From assembly GCA_022747635.1 (NCBI GenBank), contig JAKTNV010000007.1, forward strand, positions 4,413,905 to 4,477,904: a DNA stretch of 64,000 bases, given 5' to 3'. This document shows positions 37,036 through 46,444 of this stretch, in pieces; positions within the stretch are counted from its first letter, which is position 1, and each line of letters starts with the position of its first letter. The position numbers and the translations under genes were made by a program. Under the pieces are notes generated by a model. The model worked only from the letters and a program-made list of their open reading frames with translations, had not been told where the DNA came from and ran no database searches. The stretch is from Hetaerina americana. Its lineage: Eukaryota; Arthropoda; Insecta; Odonata; Calopterygidae.

Positions 37036-37700
37036 CTAGATGGAGCGTCCTGTCCCAATGCCACCCTCTCCATTTCCCCCTTCGAAGGTTTTAGCGTACG
37101 CAGCAGTGCCCTTCGCCGCGGTCGGGGAAGGCGCGCGGCGGTGAGAGAGCATCGACGCAGTGTCAGAGCATTTAGCGCGAACATCTCCGGCGTAAATACA
37201 TGGTTTGTAAAAAAGTATCGAGAAAAGTTTCTTTAAAAATAGAAATATTTCAGGTATTGCTAAAATTCGCAATGACTCTTCATTCAGTGCATCCCTTGGG
37301 CGTAGACACACTTGCCAGCGGCATATCCGCGACTCGAAGGCTCCCTGGTAAGCGGACTCTGAAAGGTCCTTAAGGGTATGCGTGCAAGCCTCTTTGACGG
37401 CACTTATAAGGTCCCATGGTGGTTTCCTTTGAAGGATGAAATATGTCACCTTTGGGAATTGGAAAGAGTCTGCTGGTACCAATTGGGGACTGAAAGGGGG
37501 TTGGGAAATCGTCGCGATGGCGTTGCAGGTTTTCGTAGGCTGACACACTCGACTCTGCTCTTTTGGTCGTCCGCCCGTCCAAAGACCTCCGGGATGAGTC
37601 TTGCGCAGATCTTTTGCGATGCCAAATGTCCAGTGATAATGGTGTGTGCACTGTCATCTTATCAATGCCATAATGCGATCTTCGAACATGCCCGCACACT
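37036..37700 (-). pseudogene. Decayed mariner transposase, central deletion
   Basis: On the minus strand one frame gives IITGHLASQKICARLIPEVF, like the end of the mariner DNA-binding region ('hLg.rKvcArWvP..L'). Another (37548-37036) gives PPFSPQLVPADSFQFPKV, matching the third catalytic region, and then TLKDLSESAYQGAFESRI of the C-terminus. The part between, with two catalytic Asp residues, is missing and the frame is broken. Clear ends were not found. Confidence 0.6.
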
Positions 37701-37844
37701 TCACCGACGATGGTCTGAATTCAGCACTGAACAAGCACATGTCAGGGGAAAATTGATCCCGATACTTTTTATACAATCCTATTGATCAACCTACTAACCT
37801 GTCATTGGAAATACTTACGTCGCCACAATAAACCCGCTTTTGCT
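37701..37844. other. No feature recognised
   Basis: Short unassigned gap. Confidence 0.3.
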
Positions 37845-38085
37845 TAGATGTGGTGCGGAGAAAATACCGACTGAAGAAGGATGACAAGCAATGAAGCGTT
37901 CGCATGTTGGAGGACGAGGAAGGGATGTTGGGAGACATTGGAAAAGATGGCGGGAGTAGGGAGGATGGGGAAGATATCGGGGAGGGCCGGAGGGATCGCT
38001 GAGGCCGGTTAAGGAAGGGAAGAAGGCTGGGAGGAGAGGATTGGGCATTTGGAATGGGATTAAGGGAGGTGTGAGGTAGTAGGCG
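37845..38085 (+). pseudogene. LINE family B 3' remnant
   Basis: The order GTGGTGCGGAGAAAAT, GAAGGGATGTTGGGAGA, GATTGGGCATTTGGAATGGG parallels the C-terminal coding segment of LINE B copy 1 (10.70-10.97 kb): WVLRRRERVKR, ERGLLGE, AILDGMKGG. The frame is broken by stops. Confidence 0.5.
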
Positions 38086-39944
38086 GAGCCAAAAATAATG
38101 AGCTATAATGCCAAGAACGGGATTTAAGGATGCATAGAGTCATGCTAGTCAGGGATTAGGACGAGAGCATTGTTTAGTGCCAGTGTACGCCAAAACCATT
38201 TTTTAACCCGGAAGACTATTGCTACTTATAATTAATAATAATATAATACAGCTAATGATTGCGCTCATTTATAGTATTCATCGAAACGCCTCTGGTATAC
38301 ATAAGATGCATTTATACGTATTGCTGGGCTGAGGAGCGAGCCCGGATAGTGAATACCTCAAATAGCTAGAAAATTTAACCTGTGGTATTCGACAAAAAGG
38401 TTTCGCTGTCAAGTGTTTTAGAAGTTTTGAAAGATAGCGATCATCTTCAGTTTTTAAGACAGATCGAAATCGCCACCATGTTCCATAAGACAAAGGCAAG
38501 CAGAATGTGAAGGGGCTTTTGGCTCACAAAGTATTCGCCAGAGTGCACGGGAATAGGAAGACTGATATCCACAATGTTAGAAATATAATTGAAATAATCA
38601 GAATGCTTGGGGAAATAGCCTTTGACGGAAAAAAATCACCGACGTTATATATCAAACTTGGCCCTGGTCGACCGGAAGCCAACTGATTGTATTTTAAGTG
38701 AACAAGAGGGCAAAGGGTTTCGAAATGGACCCTCGCAGGCAGCAGGGAATGAAGTGATGGCAATTTATTTTTGCTAATCGAGGGAAGATGAAGAACCTGT
38801 ATCCCCCCGAACCCTGTCACTTACAAGGAAGTGGGTATAAATCACCCCTGGGTTGGCGGCGTGGAGGTTGTTGCGGGAGAGAAGGGTCAAGCCCCCGGTG
38901 TCCATGGCACGGGCTCCGATGGACACCCTAAGAGAGGGGGGGGGGGTGGAACGGCCGCCGAATAAACGCGACATCTGCCGCCTGGCACGCACATCCCGAC
39001 CAACTGCCGGCCGATTAAAGCGCCACCTGGAGGGAGAGCGCGGCCAGCGTGTGGAAAGAGTGCTGGGACCAGTTCATAAATCTCAGAGAGAGATTCGGCT
39101 CAAAATATGACGCGGAAATAGATGGGCAAAATAGATCCAAATGTGGTAAACCGTGAGGTTGGATGAGCGCACTATTGGTGCTCTCGACTAAGCCCTCGTA
39201 AGAGGTGACCGTCGGGAATCACATACGGGGCAACGAGCACCCAAAGGGGTGTCCTTAAGGCTGTAAACGTACTCCTCAAGACCAAAAGGCCCTTAGATAA
39301 CTCTGGCTGGAATCTAATGCATCCGTAGGAAAAAAACTAGAATTTACTGAAAATAGGTGTAGTTTTTAATAGAGTTGAATAAGGCATTATCCTGTTTTAT
39401 TCCAGTATATTACATCTTTGGTCTCTTCCGGTTATGTTTTCCATATAACTTTTTTTCCTAAACTTACTGATGCCTGTTGGGCATTTTCAAAAAAAATCAA
39501 GTTTTTTTTTCTATCCCCTGAAAACGTCATTAGCGCCTAACTGAAGAGTTTGTTTCACGAAAAGTTGAATCCTTGGAAATTATGTTCAATATGAAGCACG
39601 AATCCCGATAAAATTGTACAGCAAAAACACAACATACTGCAAAAAACTTATTCCAAAGTCTTTCTGATTTTCTTATTGTTTAGCTGTAGACCTGCATTTT
39701 GGGATTAATTATATTGTCTGTGAAAAAGTAACCAGAGAAATAGAATTTAATGACATTTTAATTTAATTGAAATCTCTTATACTCTATTGATACAGAATAA
39801 TAGTATTGGCAGTAGCTTACCGGATTTGGATTCGTGTTTGATGGATTCTGGCACTGCATAAAACTCTGCTTTTGACTGTGCCCTCCCCTTCAAGACAAGG
39901 GATATCCATGATCGCCATGCAACGTATTAAAATATCTTATACGT
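38086..39944. other. No feature recognised
   Basis: Mixed sequence with a G-run near 38936-38947. Inspected frames (38.5-39.1 kb) are not protein-like. Confidence 0.4.
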
Positions 39945-40515
39945 ATCAACCTTTAGATCTGCACATGCTCCAACTCCTTGAATTCCTCCCAAAATGCCCA
40001 ATATTCACCTCCCTCGATCTCCCGGCATTCTCCTATCCATTACCGTCCTCAGCATCCCACTGTCTCCAAGTAACTCCTGCATGTCTCGCCCTCTTCGAGT
40101 TTCTCCCAACATCCGTCTCTCCCCCCACGCCTTGAACACTTCATCTTTCAATTTCCATTCCGTCCGTTTTATATATCGAATTCTTCTCCACACCCACATC
40201 GAAAAATCCTCTTAACTAGGAACTTTCCCTCTCGCCCAAACTACCAAGTTTCCGTACAAAATGATGATAACCATTAATTTTTCACTGGTCTTTTCTTTAC
40301 AAATTAATTCAAGGTGTCTGTCATAAACTTTCGCCTCTTTGTAAACTTCTATACCTTACGCATTTCCTTTTTGGATAGTCTTACTAATTTTCCCACCTTA
40401 TAAAATGCTTCCGGAATAGATGAATTGTTTCATCACTCATAGTTTACGACCTTCGACTTTAATATTTATCTTCGCCTTCACATTTCTAGACAACCTCTTT
40501 TCTTCGCTTCCTCGC
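39945..40515 (-). pseudogene. LINE remnant related to family B
   Basis: On the minus strand the open piece 40199-40005 reads MWVWRRIRYIKRTEW, then RRMLGETRRGRDMQELLGD and GMLRTVMDRRMPGDRGR. This parallels the LINE B C-terminus (W.WRRME, GLLGE.L.RQEKWM, GMLKTVIEGR). Upstream, 40390-40510 retains diverged sequence equivalent to the YLGSVLDQ and KKAKLNI region. It is more diverged than the other copies and may be a sister family. Confidence 0.65.
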
Positions 40516-40782
40516 GGTTACTACCCTCCTGACTTATCAATGTGCTTAGCAATCATTTTCCTCAAATTGACGGCATATTTTATTCACAGATCGTGTTGCC
40601 CCCCGCCCCCCCTCCCTTGCATGCGTGCTGTATTTCACGTTTGGTTGTCTAAATCCTCGTGTTCCTTTTCTGCTTCCGATCGGTATGACTCAACGCGTGA
40701 CCACCCACGCGTGACTTGAACGCTAATCACTTGCGCCGGCAGCAATGCGGGTGACCAGGAGGGAGTTTAACTCGCTCCCCAT
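40516..40782. other. No feature recognised
   Basis: Unassigned sequence with a C-run near 40600-40615. Confidence 0.3.
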
Positions 40783-40828
40783 CGCCTTCCCATGACCCTC
40801 TCCGAGCGAAGAGGATCATGGGAAGGCG
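40783..40828. repeat. 19-bp hairpin with one mismatch
   Basis: CGCCTTCCCATGACCCTCT (40783-40801) pairs with AGAGGATCATGGGAAGGCG (40810-40828) around an 8-nt loop, with one mismatch. No tail typical of a known RNA was seen. Confidence 0.85.
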
Positions 40829-42639
40829 TCTCGACTCGAAAGACGGGGTTAAGCGAGGTCAGGGTGCGGCACTACTTAATATTTCCACGGAGAAGCATGG
40901 AGGCGGGTGTTGTTTCCCCTGCAAGGCACGTTCAGGGTCTCTCGCCCCTGAACGATGTATGCCAAATCCCTGCCACACACCCCTGTACCCCACTTCACCC
41001 AAAAGCAATCCTCCAACTTGATTCTGATCTTGAACATTCACTTCTCCTCGCGAGTTGTTACCAAACCCTCCCAAAGTGACGTCAGGAATGCCTATAACAC
41101 TCGTTCTGTCGTCAGCCAATCAATCCCAAAATGACTTAAGCACGTGGATACAATTGTTTACAGTGATAATAAGTTGACTTCCTTGGCCATTAACCAATCT
41201 TACGATTAATCTTGAAGTAATTGGGGTGCAAATGCAAATCATTTTCTACCGGGCCACTGTGGAAGAAATGCTCAGTCGGTTGATTTACTGAGCCAAAAGC
41301 AAACCTCCAGCGTTTCGATCAAAAAATGTAGCCATTTAAAAAAAATTAATGTGAAGTGCCGGTGACGTTTTAAAAAATTATTCTTGGTTTATTTGGGTAA
41401 TGAACTAAATTTTCTATCTGGAATTGAATCAGCTTATACCGTTAGATCTGATCGTAAATCAATTTTTCATCAATATCGTATCACTTAATATACCTGCTCC
41501 TAATTTCTTCTGCGTAATATACGCGAACAACTGCTTCGTGTGTTGGCATCATTTAAATACCAATATACTTCAACTCCGCCAGAGCCTGGGAATCAAATAA
41601 TCGAAACGCATCGAAGCATGAGAGAACATCGATCGATTCGGCGGAGTCACATCGAAATCGAACGAGTCTCAGTTCATGGCTTGGGAATGATACTCTATTC
41701 CAGTATTTTATTCCATGAAAGAAGCTTATACAGAGTAGTTTTTCTTCGAGTATAACTTATTGAGAATGTAAGACTTAGGAATACCTATATTTCTTAACAA
41801 CAATCTTTTTTCAGAATTAACACAAATGCTAATTTAAAGGTACTGACGATCAAGTATTACTCGCGATATTCAGCACCGAGAGAGTTTGACCGTAGCATGA
41901 ACACATGAAAGAGCCGAAGTGAGACTGCACCGTTGCTGAATGCCATCACCACAGGTGTCATTGTCGGTGCGATGACCCCGAAAAAGCAACTGAGGCAACG
42001 GTGCTCGAGATGAGAGAAATTGGATGAACAGAAACGAGAGAACTATTGCGCCGTAAATCACCCAAGCATTGCTCATCACCGGCGGTGCTGATATCTTGCG
42101 TTGAAACTATCGCTGATTTCTAATGCAGTGTACACTTAAAGTCGTACTAGGAGAAAAATTGGCAAATTCGAAGCATCATTTGATCATCACCTCCGGCTGA
42201 CCACAATAAAGGACGAAATGAAACGATTCAAAGGTTCGACATGAACTCATGATCAAAAGTGGTGGCAAAATTCACGTATGAACGCAAATTACACTTTATA
42301 TTTAAGATTTCACCACGACATTATAAAACAATGGTTTCAAATTTGAGTAATCACCAGGTGAAAAAGCGGAATCAGCAACGTATTAGCGATTTATTGGCAA
42401 GAGGAGAATGGAGGAGGTCATTGGAAGAAAGTTTCCTTTTTTTGCCTAAAACCAAGTTTTTCCCTGGTGCTCTCAACCTCAAAATGAAATTGATGCACAG
42501 GGAATATCAGAATGCATGTTGGAAGATAAATGATTGAAAAAGATGCTCAGACGTAACAGGGTAAATAAAGCACTTCTTCTACTCCTTAGAGCTGCGTGAA
42601 TCCTACGGTGTCCAAGGGGATTGCAAAGAAACGGAGGGT
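40829..42639. other. No feature recognised
   Basis: AT-rich non-coding DNA. Short frames at 41.54 and 42.26 kb match nothing. Confidence 0.4.
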
Positions 42640-42897
42640 CGATCGGTATTTCCGAATATGGGGGGCACGCCTCCGCTTCCTACCTCCTGCCGTAGGTCAC
42701 ATTCCCTTGACCTGTGTCTTTGGGGGCGGAGACCATTATATGAAGAATGTCCATGTAATAGCAGAATTTCCCCTTCTTGCTTTTTTTATTCTTATTTCCA
42801 CGTTATTAGATAGATTTTTATTAGATTTGTATGTGCATGTGTGTGTTGGTTGATGGTTTACGTATTTGCATGTATGTGGATTGAGACGGTTTTCGCA

Positions 42898-42900
<3 letters not shown>
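42640..42900 (+). repeat. Dispersed repeat R, 3'-truncated copy
   Basis: GGTCACATTCCCTTGACCTG and CCCCTTCTTGCTTTTT match the left part of the copy at 51.39 kb, and TTGGTTGATGGTTTACGTAT plus TTTTCGCATGAATA match its middle. The copy stops at the TA tract bordering the Penelope-like element. Confidence 0.65.

Positions 42901-42934
<34 letters not shown>
42901..42934. repeat. (AT)n microsatellite
   Basis: Uninterrupted 34-bp AT run at the terminal border of the Penelope-like element. Confidence 0.95.
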
Positions 42935-42939
<5 letters not shown>

Positions 42940-43004
42940 AATACACAGTAACACATAATATAGAAACACAAAAAAAGAGAACACTCACACGTATTTTCTT
43001 GATA

Positions 43005-43033
43005 TTTCGACGGAAACAATCCGTCTTCCTCTG
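43005..43033 (-). ncRNA. Degenerate hammerhead-like core at Penelope 3' end
   Basis: Minus-strand order: CAGAGGA (consensus CUGANGA with one change at the U), A, stem GACGGA, loop TTGTT, stem TCCGTC, then GAAA. Spacing matches a hammerhead core. Stems I and III are not convincing here. Hammerhead motifs are known in Penelope-like elements. The call is an inference from the motif alone. Confidence 0.35.
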
Positions 43034-43201
43034 AAGATGTAGTAGTAATGACTGCTGGAATTGTTGAGGTGAGGGGTGCGAGAGAAAGGGAAGGGGGCCA
43101 GGGTTAGGGGAGAACGGGAGGCGAAGGAGGGGTGAAAGGAATGGTTGGGGAGAGGAAAGGGAGAGGGAAGGGGTGGAGGTAACAATTTTAGGCCACTCCC
43201 A

Positions 43202-45557
43202 TCAGTGAACGACATTGAGGGCCGGATGCTGATAGGCCATACAGATGTAAATGAATGCCAATTCAAGCGTTTTTAATTCTATAGGGTTATCGGATGTGGG
43301 AAGGGACGCTAGGACGGAAACATTGTAACACTGGTTGAAGGGGGTATTATGATGGGAAGCATGTTTAGGGATGGGGAGACCCGCGGACGGGGAGGAGGGA
43401 TTGCACGAGGCGCGGTGGTTATTAATCCTAATGTTAAGTGGTGTGGAACATTGGCCTATGTAAAAGGACGGGCAGAGTTTACAGGTAAGAAGATAAACAA
43501 CATTCTTGGAAGTGCAAGAGGAATAGGGGAAGGGCGGGAGAGAGTTGAATGGTGGGATGGAGTGGGGTGGAGTGGTGAAAATAGGGCAGGTTTTGCATCT
43601 TGCTCGATGACATGGAGTGGGTATGGCTCTGGGGGTGTGAGGGGATTTTGAGAGTGGCCTGGTGGATTTCAGGATATCTGCTAGGTTGGCGGGACGGTTG
43701 AAGGTGACAGAGGGGCAATTGGGGAGAAGGTTGGAGGAAGTGTTGTGATTTTTGAGGATGGGGAATAGGTCTTTGAGGATGAATTTGAGAGACTGAATGC
43801 CTGGGAAGTAGGTAGTACAGATTGAGAGAGGCTGGGAGTCTGTGGTTGACGCAGGCTTGGGGGTGTAGGAATGTTTAAGTATTTTTTTATGGAGGAGAGA
43901 ATCAGGGTATCCTCGTTGGAGGAGGGAGTGGTGAAGGTTGTTAAGGTATTTGTTAAGGGATTCGGGATGGTTGCAAATGCGGTGACCGCGGATAGAAAGA
44001 GAGTAAGGGAGGGAGCGCTTGGTATGGGAGGGGTGACAACTGCTGTAATGAAGGTATTGCTGCTTATTAGTAGGTTTGGTGTGAACAGAGGTAAGGAATT
44101 TGTTATTACTGAGGGAAATATTAACATCGAGGAAGGTAATCTGAGAGGATGAAATGGTCGAGGTGAAAGACAGAGATGAGGAATCATTGAGTTGGGAGAT
44201 GAAGGAATTGAGGGAATCTATGCTGTGTGGCCAGAGTAGAAAGATGTCATCAATGTATCGGAGCCACAGGAGAGGTTGCAGAGGATAGTTGGAAAGGAAA
44301 TTCTCTTCCAGGACACCGAGGTGGAGGTTTGCATATGAAGGGCTGAATCTGCTGCCCATGGCACAGCCCTTTATTTGGAGGTAATGGGTATTGTTGAAAG
44401 AAAAGGAGTTGCGGGTGAGAATGAAATTGGAAAGATCAATGAGAAAATCGGTACTGGGGATTTGAGGGGTAGGGCGTTTGGAGAGGAAGTAACGTAGGGA
44501 AGAAAGGCCTTCTTGGTGAGGAATGGATGTGTATAAGGAGGTGACATCGATTGTAGCCATAGTAATTTGGGTGTCAGGAGGGAGTGAAGTTGAGTGGAGC
44601 AATGTGAGGAAGTGGTAGGTATCTTTGATAAAGGAGGGTAGGGAGTGAACCAAAGGTTGGAGATAGTGGTCCACGAAGGCGGAAATTCTTTCGGTCGGAG
44701 AGCTACGCGAGGAGACTATAGGACGGCCTGGGTTGTTGGGTTTGTGGATCTTAGGAAGGATGTAGAAGTGAGGGGTGTGAGGTTGGGAAGGGGAAAGGAG
44801 GGAGATGTCCCTGGGGGAAAGATTCTCCTTAGGGCCATTGTCTCGGAGGAAAGCGATTATTTCTTTTTGGAATGCGGGGTTAGGGTCAGCAGGAATATGT
44901 TGATAGGAGGAAGTGTCGGAGAGTAATCTGTTGCATTCTTGAAGGTAGTCTGTAGTGTTTAGGATTACAACTGTCGAACCCTTGTCGGCAGAAGTGATGA
45001 CTAGGTTGGGGTTGCGTGTGAGTTTTTTTAACTCAGCTAATTCGGCCGGGGAGAGATTAGTTTTCGGGTTTAGAGATTTAAGGAAAGAAGGACTAGATGT
45101 TTTGGACAGGAGAAGATTGATAAAGATATCGACCGGGTGATTTGGAGGGAGCGGTGGAGGCTCAAGGTGGGAAGGCGGCCGGAACTTGGTGAGAGCGCTG
45201 TGTGTGTGTGCCGGGGATTGAGTGGCGGGTTGCATCGCCCAGAAATGTCGCCATCTAAGATTTCTGGCAAAATTGATGACGTCTGCGAGGATGGTCACGT
45301 GATTAACCTTGGGGGTGGGGGAAAAAGAGAGGCCTTTTCCCAGAAGAGAGGTTTGGTGCTGATTCAGCGTTGTGCTAGAGAGGTTCAGCACGTGTTCGGC
45401 AGTATCTTTTCCTTGGTCAGCCGGCGGGGAAGGGACGGATTGAGAAGGGTTTTGTTGGTGGCAACGGCTCGGTGGAATTCCTGGTGTTGGTAGGGAAGGT
45501 GGGGGTAGGTGGAAAATAGTCGCTAAATCCGGTTTCTGTAGGTATAGTATATATATA

Positions 45558-45588
<31 letters not shown>

Positions 45589-45643
45589 AAAAATATCTTC
45601 GAAATGGAACGCTCTTCGGCGACACACAAATATATAAAAACAC
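43202..45643 (-). CDS. Penelope-like reverse transcriptase with GIY-YIG endonuclease
   Basis: An uninterrupted 813-codon frame. Residues 1-36 are encoded by foldback and TA-repeat sequence and are unlikely to be native. Residues about 85-135 carry the N-terminal NLSS..LGKGLSFSPTP region usual in the family. RT motifs: DKGSTVVILN (220-229), ILPKIHKP (295-302), MATIDVTSLYTSIP with Asp366 (motif A), GCAMGSRFSPSYANL (426-440, motif B), LRYIDDIFLLW with Asp465/466 (motif C), ITFLDVNIS (502-510). A Cys cluster CHRARCKTC (678-686) precedes the GIY-YIG nuclease: VVYLLTC (715-721), FYIG (727-730), Arg739, His743 and Glu789/794. Length fits family members. All catalytic residues I can identify are present, so the protein core looks intact although the start is probably lost. 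Plus-strand frames across it are shadows. Confidence 0.93.
45545..45590. repeat. (TA)n microsatellite
   Basis: TA run with one ATTATA break, lying at the 5' border of the Penelope-like coding region. Confidence 0.9.
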
Positions 45644-45834
45644 AGATGTAGATTTTTAGAATATAGAGACACAAAGAAAGGACACTCACAATTTGTTATT
45701 TTACGTTTCGACAGCACGGCTGTCGTCTTCAGAATCAAGATTCTGTAGACGACAGCCGTGCTGTCGAAACGTAAAATAACAAATTGTGAGTGTCCTTTCT
45801 TTGTGTCTCTATATTCTAAAAATCTACATCTGTG

Positions 45835-45846
<12 letters not shown>
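45631..45846. repeat. Large palindrome with arms of about 106 bp
   Basis: Arms 45631-45736 and 45739-45846 are near-perfect reverse complements with a 2-nt centre; the only mismatch I noted near the centre is A versus T. Each arm contains a hammerhead-like core, and the outer ends merge into TA repeats. The sequence differs from the 46.0 kb palindrome but has the same architecture, so it is probably the inverted terminal dimer of a related Penelope-like family. Confidence 0.92.
45706..45732 (-). ncRNA. Hammerhead-ribozyme-like core
   Basis: Minus-strand order: CTGAAGA (exact CUGANGA match), C, stem GACAG, loop CCGTG, stem CTGTC, GAAA, then CGTAAAATAAC. This is the conserved core plus stem II of a hammerhead. 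Stem I and the cleavage triplet could not be placed because the palindrome centre follows immediately. The plus-strand mirror copy (45743-45769) has CTGTAGA in place of CTGAAGA and is predicted weaker. Confidence 0.5.
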
Positions 45847-45895
<49 letters not shown>

Positions 45896-45947
45896 TATAT
45901 ACCATATATATACTATATATATATATAATATATATATACTATATATA

Positions 45948-46022
<75 letters not shown>
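45838..46022. repeat. (TA)n microsatellite, 185 bp
   Basis: TA repeat with ACTATA and AATATA phase breaks, joining the two palindromes. Tyr/Ile-only frames across it are artefacts. Confidence 0.95.
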
Positions 46023-46023
<1 letters not shown>

Positions 46024-46246
46024 GTACAATACACAGTAACACATAATATAGAAACACAAAAAAAGAGAACACACACGTATTTTCTTGATATTTCGACGGA
46101 AACAATCCGTCTTCCTCTGAAGATATAGAAGTGAAGTCTTCTATATCTTCAGAGGAAGACGGATTGTTTCCGTCGAAATATCAAGAAAATACGTGTGTGT
46201 TCTCTTTTTTTTTGTTTCTATATTATGTGTTACTGTGTATTCTACT
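46023..46246. repeat. Palindrome of Penelope terminal sequence, arms of about 108 bp
   Basis: Left arm 46023-46130, loop GTGAAGTC (46131-46138), right arm 46139-46246. Each arm is the same terminal unit found at 42935-43038, with small differences such as a 2-nt deletion in the CACTCACACG region. Each arm contains the CAGAGGA/GAAA hammerhead-like core (left arm 46091-46119 on minus). It thus looks like an inverted dimer of the Penelope-like 3' end. Confidence 0.92.
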
Positions 46247-46276
46247 ATTCGGCACTTCCGTGTTACGTCTATGAAA

Positions 46277-46277
<1 letters not shown>

Positions 46278-46347
<70 letters not shown>

Positions 46348-46444
46348 TATATACTATATATATACTATATATATACTATATATATACTATATATATACTA
46401 TATATATACTATATATATATACTATACATATATATATCTATCTA
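46278..46444. repeat. (TA)n microsatellite, site of Helitron insertion
   Basis: TA repeat with TACTATA breaks ending TATCTATC. The TA-rich sequence resumes after the Helitron at 48719, so the Helitron appears inserted within one tract. Confidence 0.92.

Larger units (their letters stand above)
42935..45590 (-). mobile_element. Penelope-like retroelement, probably 5'-truncated
   Basis: The element runs on the minus strand from a TA tract (45545-45590) to the 3' terminal unit at 43038-42935. The terminal unit (AGTACAATACACAGTAACAC... on the plus strand) occurs again as both arms of the palindrome at 46023-46246. Penelope-like elements often carry complex, partly inverted terminal repeats, and this layout fits. 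There is no in-frame Met in the first hundred codons after the TA tract, which points to loss of the true 5' end. Confidence 0.85.

Noticed and set aside
43031..43037. CTGAAGA on the plus strand as a hammerhead core
   Set aside because: No stem II followed by GAAA occurs downstream on that strand. The pairing stem lies on the other side.
43349..45493. Plus-strand ORFs across the Penelope-like region
   Set aside because: Antisense shadows of the 813-codon minus-strand frame.
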